Source: Microcystis aeruginosa NIES-4325 (GTDB taxonomy: Bacteria > Cyanobacteriota > Cyanobacteriia > Cyanobacteriales > Microcystaceae). From it: 64,000 bases of DNA. Positions 1-7,379 of the stretch are shown one piece after another. The position numbers and the translations under genes are program-made. Location: NCBI RefSeq assembly GCF_008974145.1, contig NZ_BJKP01000021.1, positions 1 through 64,000 of the forward strand, written 5' to 3'. Under the pieces are notes generated by a model. That model searched no databases, had not been told where the DNA came from, and saw only the letters and a program-made list of their open reading frames with translations. Within the stretch, counting starts at the first letter, position 1. Each line of letters starts with the position of its first letter.

Positions 1-338
1 AACCGGATGATTATGTGGTGGCGACAAATGAAACCTATTCTATCCGGGAGTTTCTCGATATTTCTTTCCAATACGTTAATTTAAATTGGCAGGATTATGT
101 GGAGTTTGACGAACGTTATTTGCGTCCGGCGGAAGTGGATTTATTGATAGGGGATTCCACAAAAGCTAGGGAGAAATTAGGCTGGCAACCGTCGGTGACA
201 TTCGAGGGGCTGGTAAAATTAATGGTAGATGCGGATTTAGCGGCTTTGGGGATTAATCTTAATAACGGTGGTGATAGCCAACAGTTATTAAAAGATTTGG
301 CTTATCTTCGCAATCGTTCCTTAATTGCCGTCGATTAA
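1..338 (+). CDS. gmd: GDP-mannose 4,6-dehydratase, C-terminal part (5' end outside window)
   Basis: The open frame runs in from the window edge (first full codon at base 3), so only the last ~111 residues are seen. They match the C-terminal end of GDP-mannose 4,6-dehydratase: the block with DERYLRPAEVDLLIGD followed by KAREKLGWQP and a closing helix with LVKLMVDADL is typical of this short-chain dehydrogenase family. The enzyme converts GDP-mannose to GDP-4-keto-6-deoxymannose for fucose or rhamnose-type sugars in surface polysaccharides. The Rossmann motif and the catalytic Tyr-Lys lie upstream and cannot be checked. A glycosyltransferase gene lies convergent immediately downstream, which suits a surface-glycan locus. 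Confidence 0.88.
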   Translation, partial: PDDYVVATNETYSIREFLDISFQYVNLNWQDYVEFDERYLRPAEVDLLIGDSTKAREKLGWQPSVTFEGLVKLMVDADLAALGINLNNGGDSQQLLKDLAYLRNRSLIAVD

Positions 339-339
339 T

Positions 340-407
340 AAAGTCAGGTGGGTTAGGGAAGGGCAGCCCACCCCCGTCTTGATCCATCACCATTTTTGCC
401 TGACTTT
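340..407. terminator. Inverted repeat between convergent genes, possible bidirectional terminator
   Basis: AAAGTCAGG at 340-348 is exactly complementary to CCTGACTTT at 399-407, with a second nested GTGGG/CCCAC pairing inside. It fills the gap between the gmd stop and the convergent glycosyltransferase stop, so it could end transcription from both sides. The loop is long, so this is a structural suggestion only. Confidence 0.45.
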
Positions 408-1393
408 TAGGAATAAATAGGGTCTTTTTCCAGGAAACCTAGCAATTTTTGCATTTTAATCCAAGCCCTTCTCATTTGCCAGAATTTACTTTTTTCCATG
501 GCGGCTATTTTACTTTTAGCTTTTTGCAATTCCTCGTCTCTTTCTCGATAATCAAATTGGTTTTTTTGCAAGTCTTGTTGCAATTCTTGTTCATGGATTT
601 CTAATTGTTTAATTCGTTCTCTAGCCTGTTCTAACTGAGCAAATATATCGACTTTTAGGGTGACTAAAGCAGCAAAAATGGCTTGGATATTTTGGGAGTA
701 AAGTTGGGGATGATTATAAAAGAGTTGGGTGTAGGAATAAATATAGTGTTCTGCGGTCATTGAGCGACTCATAGAATCAGCTTTTTGCCGATAGAAAAAT
801 AACACTTCTGGGATACGATAGACTTCTCGACCTAATTCGATCAGAGATAACCAAAAATCGTGATCTTCCCAACCATAAATTAAATTGCTATTATAGCCGC
901 CCACAGTTTCCCAATCGGATTTCCGAAACAAACCAGAGCAAAATATCATATTATCTACTAATATATCGGGAAATTTATACTCAGGTAGCGGCCAAATTCC
1001 TTGTCTATCGCCAAAATACTCCGCTTCGCAATAAACTATACCTAATTGCTCATTACCTTCCAGCAAAGTAACCGCTTTTTCTAGATAGGAATCGGCAATT
1101 TTATCATCGGCATCAAGAGGAAGAATATAGGTTCCTTGTCCTTGGGCAATTCCTAGATTTCTCGCTGTGGCAACCCCTTGATTTTCTGTGCGGATGATCC
1201 TAGTTTTTGGCTGTTGATAATCTTGTAAAACCTCGATGGTTTCTGGTTCTGTGGATCCATCATCAATGACGAGGATTTCAAAGTTTTGGTATGTTTGCAC
1301 TAAAACAGATGCGATCGCATCATCGAGATAGCGACCTTGATTATAGCAAGGAATAATCACGGAAACTTGAGGATCATGACTCATTGAGGGCAA
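407..1393 (-). CDS. Family 2 glycosyltransferase with C-terminal coiled coil
   Basis: A 328-residue protein with the GT-A fold start VSVIIPCYNQG (about residues 10-20), an IDDGS nucleotide-sugar motif near 43-47, a metal-binding D94-A-D96 and a WEDHDFW block near 175, all standard for family 2 glycosyltransferases. The last ~75 residues are a charged heptad-like coiled coil (ARERIKQLEIHEQELQQDLQ region) ending in a basic, aromatic tail. It is expected to transfer a sugar from a nucleotide donor in the cytoplasm; donor and acceptor are unknown. Either Met1 or Met4 could be the start. A second glycosyltransferase at 49 kb has the same catalytic-plus-coiled-coil layout. Confidence 0.9.
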   Translation of the reverse strand: MPSMSHDPQVSVIIPCYNQGRYLDDAIASVLVQTYQNFEILVIDDGSTEPETIEVLQDYQQPKTRIIRTENQGVATARNLGIAQGQGTYILPLDADDKIADSYLEKAVTLLEGNEQLGIVYCEAEYFGDRQGIWPLPEYKFPDILVDNMIFCSGLFRKSDWETVGGYNSNLIYGWEDHDFWLSLIELGREVYRIPEVLFFYRQKADSMSRSMTAEHYIYSYTQLFYNHPQLYSQNIQAIFAALVTLKVDIFAQLEQARERIKQLEIHEQELQQDLQKNQFDYRERDEELQKAKSKIAAMEKSKFWQMRRAWIKMQKLLGFLEKDPIYS

Positions 1394-1653
1394 TTCTCTC
1401 CTACTTGAGCAAAAACTAGGTTATCAATAGCTTATCCCAAAAGCTCCCCTTTCTCATTTTTCTACGTCAAGGAAGTGTTGATATCCCCACTGGCAATTTC
1501 GGGATAGTAGGACATATTATGGATAAACTCTTAAATTATTGCGATTGGTCGACAAAATCACCCAATTGGGTGATCCCCGTGAGGGAAGCATCTCTTTTTA
1601 ATAGAGGATAAGTTATTCAATAATCAGATTATCATTACAAATGATCCTTAGTC

Positions 1654-1845
1654 ATGGAAGCTCATCAACAAAAACAACTCCGCACTTTCCTCTTGGAGAA
1701 ATTAGCCATTTCCCCCCGTTCCCTCGATATGGCTGTGCGTCTCTGTGAAGCATCGGTGGGTTCTTTGCCGATGGTTTTATGGCAGTACGGTTTAATCGAT
1801 TTGTCGCAATTGAATCAAGTTTTTGACTGGATGGAAACTGTATAA
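1654..1845 (+). CDS. DUF2949 family small protein
   Basis: A 63-residue protein that I recognise as the cyanobacterial DUF2949 type: a helical segment (QLRTFLLEKLAISPRSLDMAVR) followed by a second helix-rich half with LPMVLWQYGLIDLSQLNQVFDWM. Its function is unknown. It has no signal peptide or membrane segment. It stands alone, with about 260 bp of spacer before it and 230 bp after it in which I see no further gene. Confidence 0.8.
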   Translation: MEAHQQKQLRTFLLEKLAISPRSLDMAVRLCEASVGSLPMVLWQYGLIDLSQLNQVFDWMETV

Positions 1846-2075
1846 TTATTTTCCAAGAATATGCTCATTAATTATCATTTTTATTAAGAGAATTGACCAA
1901 GTTCCAGAGCTGCAATGTCCTGCAATTTATTTATTAAGTCCCATTAAGGTTTACCATAGCAGAAAACCTCCCCTTTGCTGGGACTAATTAAACTGGCTAT
2001 TATCTGCTGTTTCCCCTACTTTGCATTCGAGATCGATATTAAGATAACTGCTGTAATCTGTCCTAGGTTCTTGAG

Positions 2076-2534
2076 TTAGGCATCGACTATATGGAACTCT
2101 TTCAGGGCTGGATAGAAGTTGAGATTTTCGTGACTGGGACGACTGAGTTTAATCAGGGCAAAACGTTGGGATGGTTGCAATTTTTGCCATTGTTCTAAAC
2201 TAATTTCGATCTGGAATTCTTTAGCTTTTTCTAGGATTGTATTGGGAATCTGGCTATCATCTAGCCAAGGAGGATGCGGATCTATTGCTACTTCTCCTGG
2301 AGGAGTACCGGTTTTTTCGGTGATTAATTTTTGCAGAAAATCTCGATAAATTTTGGCTTCTGCTGCCGTCGTACAAGCCATATTAACTAATACCATTCTT
2401 TCTGGTTGACTCAACTGCATCCAATGGGATAATTTTAATTTAACTCCACAGGTATCTAGTTTCATTCTCACGGTCATCGGGATACAACGTAAGGAGTCAA
2501 CAAATTCGGCTTCAAAGTCGAAAAAGGTGGTCAT
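2076..2534 (-). CDS. narM: NarM-like nitrate reductase-associated protein
   Basis: A 152-residue soluble protein that resembles the cyanobacterial nitrate reductase-associated family, in which NarM is needed for production of active ferredoxin-nitrate reductase. The supporting features are the opening FFDFEAEFVDSLRCIPM, two repeated helical modules each containing a 'W-x-L-x-PSQR/QPER' turn (near residues 38-50 and 115-127), and the expected length. No nitrate reductase, nitrite reductase or nrt gene is in the window, so this is an orphan locus. Assignment is by family resemblance; no catalytic motif exists to confirm it. Confidence 0.78.
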   Translation of the reverse strand: MTTFFDFEAEFVDSLRCIPMTVRMKLDTCGVKLKLSHWMQLSQPERMVLVNMACTTAAEAKIYRDFLQKLITEKTGTPPGEVAIDPHPPWLDDSQIPNTILEKAKEFQIEISLEQWQKLQPSQRFALIKLSRPSHENLNFYPALKEFHIVDA

Positions 2535-2610
2535 ATCATTTCATTGGGTTGCTTAGTATAAATCTATGATACAGTGCCGTGGGATAATTGCTAGGGACAA
2601 AATGTTATTT

Positions 2611-3450
2611 TTATTGAATAAAATTGGCTCGATCTTGATGACTAGAGACGAGAATTTCCTCTAGTTCCTGCCATTTTTCTCCTGCAATATAGTCAATAAT
2701 TTGATCAAGATTTTGCCGATAATTTGTCAAGGATATCAATAAAGCTTGACGATTGTATTTAGCCATCATTAAACCTAATTCGGGATTACCGCCACCGACG
2801 CGACTGGTATCGCGAAAACCAGAACTAGCTAAATTTTCCGCTAATTGGCGAATATTCAGGTCTTGTTCTTTCGCACAAGCTTGGATTAAACTGGTACTAA
2901 TCATTACTGGCAGATGGGAAATCCAGGCCACGGCTTGATCGTGTTCTTCGGGGGAAGAATAATAAATTTTACAGCCTAATTTTTGTACTATTTCGGTTAA
3001 GATTTCCACGGCAAAATCAGGAGTAGATTCGAGGGGAGTAATCAGATAGGGGGTATTGACAAATAAACCCAATTGTGCTGCATTAATTCCCTGTTCGGTT
3101 TTCCCAGCCATAGGATGACTACCGACAAAATTCGGACATAATCGACTACAATTGGCCACAATTGCCCCTTTAACCGATCCCACATCGGTGACAATGGCTT
3201 GGGGTTTTAAATAGGGAGTTAATTTTTGCAAAGTTGGCACAATTAAATGTATGGGAGTACAAATAAAGATTAAATCGGCAGTAGCCAATAATTCTAAACT
3301 GGTACTAGATTCATCTACCACTCCTTTTTGTACAGCGATATCACAGGTGGATTGTTGACGAGAAACTCCCAAAACCTTATAACCTTGTGATTGTAAATCT
3401 AACCCCAAGGAACCCCCGATTAAACCCAGTCCAATAATGCCAATATTCAT
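2611..3450 (-). CDS. tyrA: Prephenate/arogenate dehydrogenase
   Basis: A 279-residue enzyme of tyrosine biosynthesis that oxidatively decarboxylates arogenate or prephenate with NAD(P). The N-terminus carries the Rossmann GLGLIGGS motif (G7-x-G9-x2-G12). The family motif HPMAGK is at residues 112-117, with the conserved catalytic His. A helical dimerisation domain containing AWISHLP and DTSRVGGGNPELG follows. The length fits the monofunctional cyanobacterial enzyme with no chorismate mutase or ACT domain. It starts 5 bp after the stop of the cupin gene on the same strand, so the two are probably cotranscribed. Confidence 0.95.
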   Translation of the reverse strand: MNIGIIGLGLIGGSLGLDLQSQGYKVLGVSRQQSTCDIAVQKGVVDESSTSLELLATADLIFICTPIHLIVPTLQKLTPYLKPQAIVTDVGSVKGAIVANCSRLCPNFVGSHPMAGKTEQGINAAQLGLFVNTPYLITPLESTPDFAVEILTEIVQKLGCKIYYSSPEEHDQAVAWISHLPVMISTSLIQACAKEQDLNIRQLAENLASSGFRDTSRVGGGNPELGLMMAKYNRQALLISLTNYRQNLDQIIDYIAGEKWQELEEILVSSHQDRANFIQ

Positions 3451-3455
3451 TAGTT

Positions 3456-3818
3456 TTACTCAAAGATAATTTCGTCTTCCACTCGCCAAGCAGGATCGAC
3501 AATGCACAAGAAAACTAAGGTTTCCTCTCCACAATTATGAATATATTGTTTAGCTAGAGGAGGTATATAAATGGCAGCACCGACAGTCACTAATTGCACT
3601 TCCTCATCGATGTGCATTTCCCCTTGTCCTTGCAGAATATAATAAACTTCCGCAGTTTTTAAAGCGTGGGGAGTAGAAGTTTCCCCCACATCCACCCGGG
3701 CGTGGGCTAAACTATAACGTAGATTTAACGGCTGTTTATCGGGATGCAATAACTCCCGCAATCGGGTATGATCACCGGCGATGAATTCCTCGCATTCGAG
3801 CAGTTTTCTGATTAACAT
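3456..3818 (-). CDS. Cupin-domain protein
   Basis: A 120-residue single-domain cupin. The two beta-barrel motifs are visible: one around TAEVYYILQGQGEMHIDEE (residues ~55-73) and a second around AIYIPPLAKQYIHNCGEE (~83-100), containing histidines able to bind metal. It may bind or isomerise a small molecule, but the substrate is not evident. It lies directly upstream of tyrA with a 5-bp gap, which suggests a shared transcript and perhaps a link to aromatic or sugar metabolism; that link is inference. Confidence 0.88.
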   Translation of the reverse strand: MLIRKLLECEEFIAGDHTRLRELLHPDKQPLNLRYSLAHARVDVGETSTPHALKTAEVYYILQGQGEMHIDEEVQLVTVGAAIYIPPLAKQYIHNCGEETLVFLCIVDPAWRVEDEIIFE

Positions 3819-3922
3819 GGTAGAATTAAACCTCGAAGATTGTTTTTATTTTATCATTGAGTCAAAAGCTAAAGACTAATAGCCGTTATCATAGAAATAT
3901 TCAGCATCGCCAGAATTAACGA

Positions 3923-4375
3923 ATGACTTGGTTAGAACATAGTGTACAGGTAGAAGTGGACGCGCCGATCGATCTGGTTTGGGAGCTCTGGTCAGATTTA
4001 GAACAAATGCCCCACTGGATGAAATGGATCGAATCTGTGAAAATTCTCGAGGAGGAGCCAGAACTTTCCCGTTGGAAGTTAGCCAGTGGTGGTCTAGAAT
4101 TTACTTGGTTGTCACGGATAATGAAAATTGTCCCCCACCAGATAATTCAATGGGAATCTGTAGATGGTTTACCTAACCGCGGGGCGATTCGTTTTTATGA
4201 CCGTCATGGTAGGAGTATTGTGCGACTGACAGCAGCCTATGCTATACCCGGTTGGTTAGGAAAATTGATGGATAATCTTTTCCTCGGTCGAGTGGTGGAA
4301 TCAACCCTGCAAGCCGATCTAGAGCGTTTTCGCCTTTATGCGCTCAATATTGTCAATAATACGCAGCCAAGGTGA
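3923..4375 (+). CDS. SRPBCC (START/cyclase-dehydrase-like) protein
   Basis: A 150-residue helix-grip protein. It opens with HSVQVEVDAPIDLVWELWSDLEQMPHWMKWIESV, the standard first strand and helices of the SRPBCC superfamily (polyketide cyclase/dehydrase subgroup), and ends with the long C-terminal helix containing ESTLQADLERFRLYAL. Cyanobacterial members are small soluble proteins presumed to bind a hydrophobic ligand, possibly a pigment or lipid; the ligand is not known. It is divergent from the cupin-tyrA unit, sharing a ~100-bp intergenic promoter region. Confidence 0.88.
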   Translation: MTWLEHSVQVEVDAPIDLVWELWSDLEQMPHWMKWIESVKILEEEPELSRWKLASGGLEFTWLSRIMKIVPHQIIQWESVDGLPNRGAIRFYDRHGRSIVRLTAAYAIPGWLGKLMDNLFLGRVVESTLQADLERFRLYALNIVNNTQPR

Positions 4376-4424
4376 GGTAATCACCGGTAATAAGCTTTTG
4401 ACTAGCTAAATTGCTCGTTAAGAC

Positions 4425-4492
4425 TGTCTATGAGCAGGGAGAGTCGGTCTGAGCATTTGTACTAAAATCAATACTAGGTTTAAATGCAGTAC
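4425..4492. repeat. Dispersed intergenic repeat, copy 1
   Basis: This stretch shares blocks with 61484-61545: GCAGGGAGAG, then the 16-mer GCATTTGTACTAAAAT, then CAATACT and GTTTAAAT in the same order. In the second copy the flanks of the 16-mer form a 10-bp hairpin; here the hairpin is degraded. It lies in the 208-bp spacer after the SRPBCC gene; I see no gene in the spacer. Confidence 0.55.
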
Positions 4493-4584
4493 AGCTTATT
4501 GCTGACTACCGACAACCGACTCCCCAAAAGGAAAACTTCCTAAGAATATCCCCAGCAAATTCCGCTATCACGGTTGAGTTATTG

Positions 4585-6156
4585 CTACTCGATTTTATAG
4601 AGATAGGCTTCCGGGGTTTCAAGAAGGGGAGTCATCGGGCGATCGAGAGGGGGAGTTTTGACGAGGGTAAAAATTGGAAATAAATCGTTCATTTGGATAG
4701 CCATTTTAAATTTCGGCTGTATGTAATAACTACCCGATGGGCAAGCATTGGTGATCTTTAGCTCTCTTTTGGTCATAAAGGTATCGATATAATCGTACTG
4801 ACCATGCTCTTTTCTTTTGCCTTTCTTGGCTGGATCACAAAGGGTTGAACCGACCGGAATCTGATTGATAATTGCCACTGTATCGGCCACGGATAGGAGT
4901 CTTTCGGAACCGTATTTACTAGCAAGATAACGTTGATTGAAATAGAGATTAGTTGCGATAGAATAGCCGATGATAATTGCTAGAACTAGACCGAGGATCC
5001 TGTCGAAAGTCTTAGTAAAGTTTAGATAGGCCAGACTAGCGATCGCCAAGAGGATAGGAGCAAACCAGAGTAAGATTTTACGATGGGAATAAAAATGCTC
5101 ATCAGGATAATTAGAGGAAGCATAGAGAAAAATTATCCAAGTAATCGCCAAAAAGCCGATCAGTGTTTTATTGCCTCGATATTTTTTGATGACTATGTAT
5201 AGAGAAATGCCGAAAAAAATCACCGAAACTACAACATTGAAAATCGATATATTGTCATTCAAAAAAAATACTTGATTGCCCAGATAAACCGTTTCCAAAA
5301 TCGCTTTAAATAGACGAGTGAACAGATTGCTCGATGGTTCACCGCTCGCCCCCTTCGCCGTGAGTGCTCTCACGATTCCCCTCGTATTAGCGAAATTCCG
5401 AACGATCTCACTGTGCCAATACATAAATAAGGCGAGATTTGCCGAGAGAATCGATAGAAAAGGCAAAAGACATTTACGAGTATTCTTGCGATTGCGATAA
5501 ACAAACCATAGACAGGCAATAACACAAGTCACTGGGATAATTAACATCGTGGTGGTGTGTAAACTCACCAATATAGCGACGGTAATCCCGAAGAATATCC
5601 AAGCTATAGCCTGATAGAGCAGCGGCTTACTCGTTTCCATCTGGAACCGATAGAGTAAAGCAAAAACGAGCAGGAAAAAGGGTATTGGGCTAGGGGCCCA
5701 GGCAAAATTATTAATGAAATAGTCCGCATAAATCGTGCTATACCAAAATCCTGCCAAACTGGACAGGAGAAGACGTTTATCTTGTTCTACATTTTCCAAA
5801 AGTTGATAAACAAAGTAGATTAAGAGGGGAATCGATAGAAAAGAAAATAGGCCATTGGTAAGGACTTGAAATTCGGGAGCGGTACCGAAAATTGTCAGAG
5901 GGAACGCTAAATAACCATAGAGGGGAGGAATTACGAATCCATATTTTCCACCCCCCCCTGCGGGTCCTAATTGAGGAAAGTTTCCCTTCCACATATCCAT
6001 CCAAAAGTAACCACCGCTAATCTGATCGGGATCGGGTCCGATATCGAAGGTAACGTATTCAAAAATACTGACAATCCTGGTGAAAAAGGCAAAGGCGATC
6101 GCTAGAATCCCTAAAATCAGTGCTGTTACTCGGACTTTATTGATTGATTTCCCCAT
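4585..6156 (-). CDS. Polytopic membrane protein, GT-C glycosyltransferase-like
   Basis: A 523-residue integral membrane protein with about ten hydrophobic segments, beginning with one at residues 9-27. A long first extracytoplasmic loop contains the acidic FDIGPDPDQ motif, and a hydrophilic C-terminal ~100 residues follow the last helix. The layout (acidic residues in the first loop, many helices, soluble tail) resembles GT-C enzymes that use lipid-linked sugars, such as the PMT/ArnT-type family 39 proteins. I do not recognise a specific family and no substrate can be given. It is flanked by repeat-rich spacers and may belong with the surface-glycan genes at the start of the window. Confidence 0.7.
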   Translation of the reverse strand: MGKSINKVRVTALILGILAIAFAFFTRIVSIFEYVTFDIGPDPDQISGGYFWMDMWKGNFPQLGPAGGGGKYGFVIPPLYGYLAFPLTIFGTAPEFQVLTNGLFSFLSIPLLIYFVYQLLENVEQDKRLLLSSLAGFWYSTIYADYFINNFAWAPSPIPFFLLVFALLYRFQMETSKPLLYQAIAWIFFGITVAILVSLHTTTMLIIPVTCVIACLWFVYRNRKNTRKCLLPFLSILSANLALFMYWHSEIVRNFANTRGIVRALTAKGASGEPSSNLFTRLFKAILETVYLGNQVFFLNDNISIFNVVVSVIFFGISLYIVIKKYRGNKTLIGFLAITWIIFLYASSNYPDEHFYSHRKILLWFAPILLAIASLAYLNFTKTFDRILGLVLAIIIGYSIATNLYFNQRYLASKYGSERLLSVADTVAIINQIPVGSTLCDPAKKGKRKEHGQYDYIDTFMTKRELKITNACPSGSYYIQPKFKMAIQMNDLFPIFTLVKTPPLDRPMTPLLETPEAYLYKIE

Positions 6157-6323
6157 AAGTGTCGGTATTTTTATCCTAAAATTGTCTGGTAGCTTCGCGA
6201 CCGTATCCCCGAATGGTTATCTTCGCATGGTAGCGCAAATTTCTAGCCCTACCCAAGTCGGAATTATAGCGTTGTTGATAAACTGGACACACTCGCTCAA
6301 CAAAATTTTTTGGGGACAGATGG

Positions 6324-6466
6324 GGTTCTCTTCGGTTTGGTGGGTAAAATGTATTCTAAAATACAGTCCTGCCGACGAGCGAGTGGAAGGAACCACAAAG
6401 ACACAAAGGACACAAAGATTGATCCCTCCTATATAAGTTAAACTGATCACACAAAGAATCAGAGTT
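6324..6466. repeat. Miniature inverted-repeat-like element, copy A
   Basis: The core with GGTTTGGTGGGTAAAATG, then a GTATTCTAAAATAC near-palindrome, then GGACACAAAGAT and TCACACAAAGAA is shared with 62829-62973 on the same strand and, shortened and inverted, with 51900-51991. In the other two copies the ends are GGCTCT/AGAGCC inverted repeats; here they are degraded (GGTTCTC on the left). It sits in the gene-free spacer 6157-6513; short open frames across it have no family resemblance. Confidence 0.65.
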
Positions 6467-6468
6467 GA

Positions 6469-6498
6469 GACCAAATCCGCCAGCAGAGGGATTTGGTC
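6469..6498. repeat. 10-bp-stem hairpin downstream of the TrbI-like gene
   Basis: GACCAAATCC at 6469-6478 pairs exactly with GGATTTGGTC at 6489-6498 around a 10-base loop. It lies 15 bp past the stop of the minus-strand gene that ends at 6514. There is no T-run after it, so it may be a repeat or an RNA-stabilising hairpin rather than a terminator. Confidence 0.5.
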
Positions 6499-6513
6499 AT
6501 GGTTTGCCGTTCA

Positions 6514-7182
6514 CTAATCTCTGATCACTAGGGGCGATTGCAGGGTAATATTTAAATCTCGATCGGGGTTAACAGAGTATAACTGTGCGGAACTACCACC
6601 GACAATTCCTGCCGTCGGTAAACCCCATCCGGCAAGGGTTCCCACGGCTGCCCCCGCTAAGACATCGAGAACTTCGATCTTGCGATCGCCTGTAAGAGCA
6701 GCGATCGCTGTAGCTGCCCCCGCGCCAGCCACGGTTCCCCCTAAGATATCTTGAGTTTTTGCCCCTTTACGCACGGTTTCAGTGGTAGTAATTAATCGGG
6801 AAGTAGCATTGAGGGGAAGGGTGCGATTACCCCCATCAATGCGAATTTCATCGGCAATAAACCGCACACCTCGGCCCGCCGCTTCTAAAGTACCCTTGAC
6901 TTCACTTCCCGCTGCAATCACCACAATCCCATTCCGGTTACGAATATCTCTGGCTACGGTTAAAGTCAGAGGAATAACATCACTTTTAGAAACTAAAATT
7001 TTATCAGCTTTCTCGTAATTCAAAGGGATAACTGTTCCCACCGGAATCGAGATTTGTTGAGCGATGAGACGTTGCCGATTAATATTACTTTGAGCAAGGA
7101 CGGGAAAAGTACCGGACATGGAACCCATGAGCAGGGTAATCAGTAAAGCTGTGCTGGCTCTAGTAACAGGATTCATAGACAT
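6514..7182 (-). CDS. Exported protein with TrbI/VirB10-like beta domain
   Basis: I choose the ATG at 7182 because AGAGGAT stands about 10 bp upstream, giving 222 residues; an upstream ATG at 7206 adds eight residues. The N-terminus is a signal peptide (hydrophobic TALLITLLMGSMSG, likely cleaved after VLAQS). The mature part starts with QISIPVGTVIPL, followed by IVVIAAGSEVKGTLE and a glycine/alanine-rich segment (GGTVAGAGAATAIAAL) that could be a glycine-zipper membrane stretch. The 'G-T-x-I-P' and 'AGSxVxG' pattern resembles the beta domain of TrbI/VirB10-type proteins common as single genes in cyanobacteria. It is probably periplasmic or envelope-bound; function unknown. Confidence 0.75.
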   Translation of the reverse strand: MSMNPVTRASTALLITLLMGSMSGTFPVLAQSNINRQRLIAQQISIPVGTVIPLNYEKADKILVSKSDVIPLTLTVARDIRNRNGIVVIAAGSEVKGTLEAAGRGVRFIADEIRIDGGNRTLPLNATSRLITTTETVRKGAKTQDILGGTVAGAGAATAIAALTGDRKIEVLDVLAGAAVGTLAGWGLPTAGIVGGSSAQLYSVNPDRDLNITLQSPLVIRD

Positions 7183-7379
7183 AGGGGTTATCCTCTCAAA
7201 AAACAACAGTGAACTTTCTCTATTTCTAGATTATTTTTTTCTGTCTGTCATGTCAGTCCCCTCCACAGGGAATTTTTTCCCTCTCTATAGGGAAAAAAGT
7301 AGAATGGGAGAATTTCCGCCGACCGCAAAAGAGAGCCGAAAAGCCTAGAATAGTAAAAAACCTTGGATTGCCATCGTCT

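Noticed and set aside
6080-6474. Open frames on both strands (118 and 85 codons) around 6.1-6.5 kb
   Set aside because: They run across the dispersed element copy A and the divergent end of the membrane-protein gene, and their sequence has no family resemblance.
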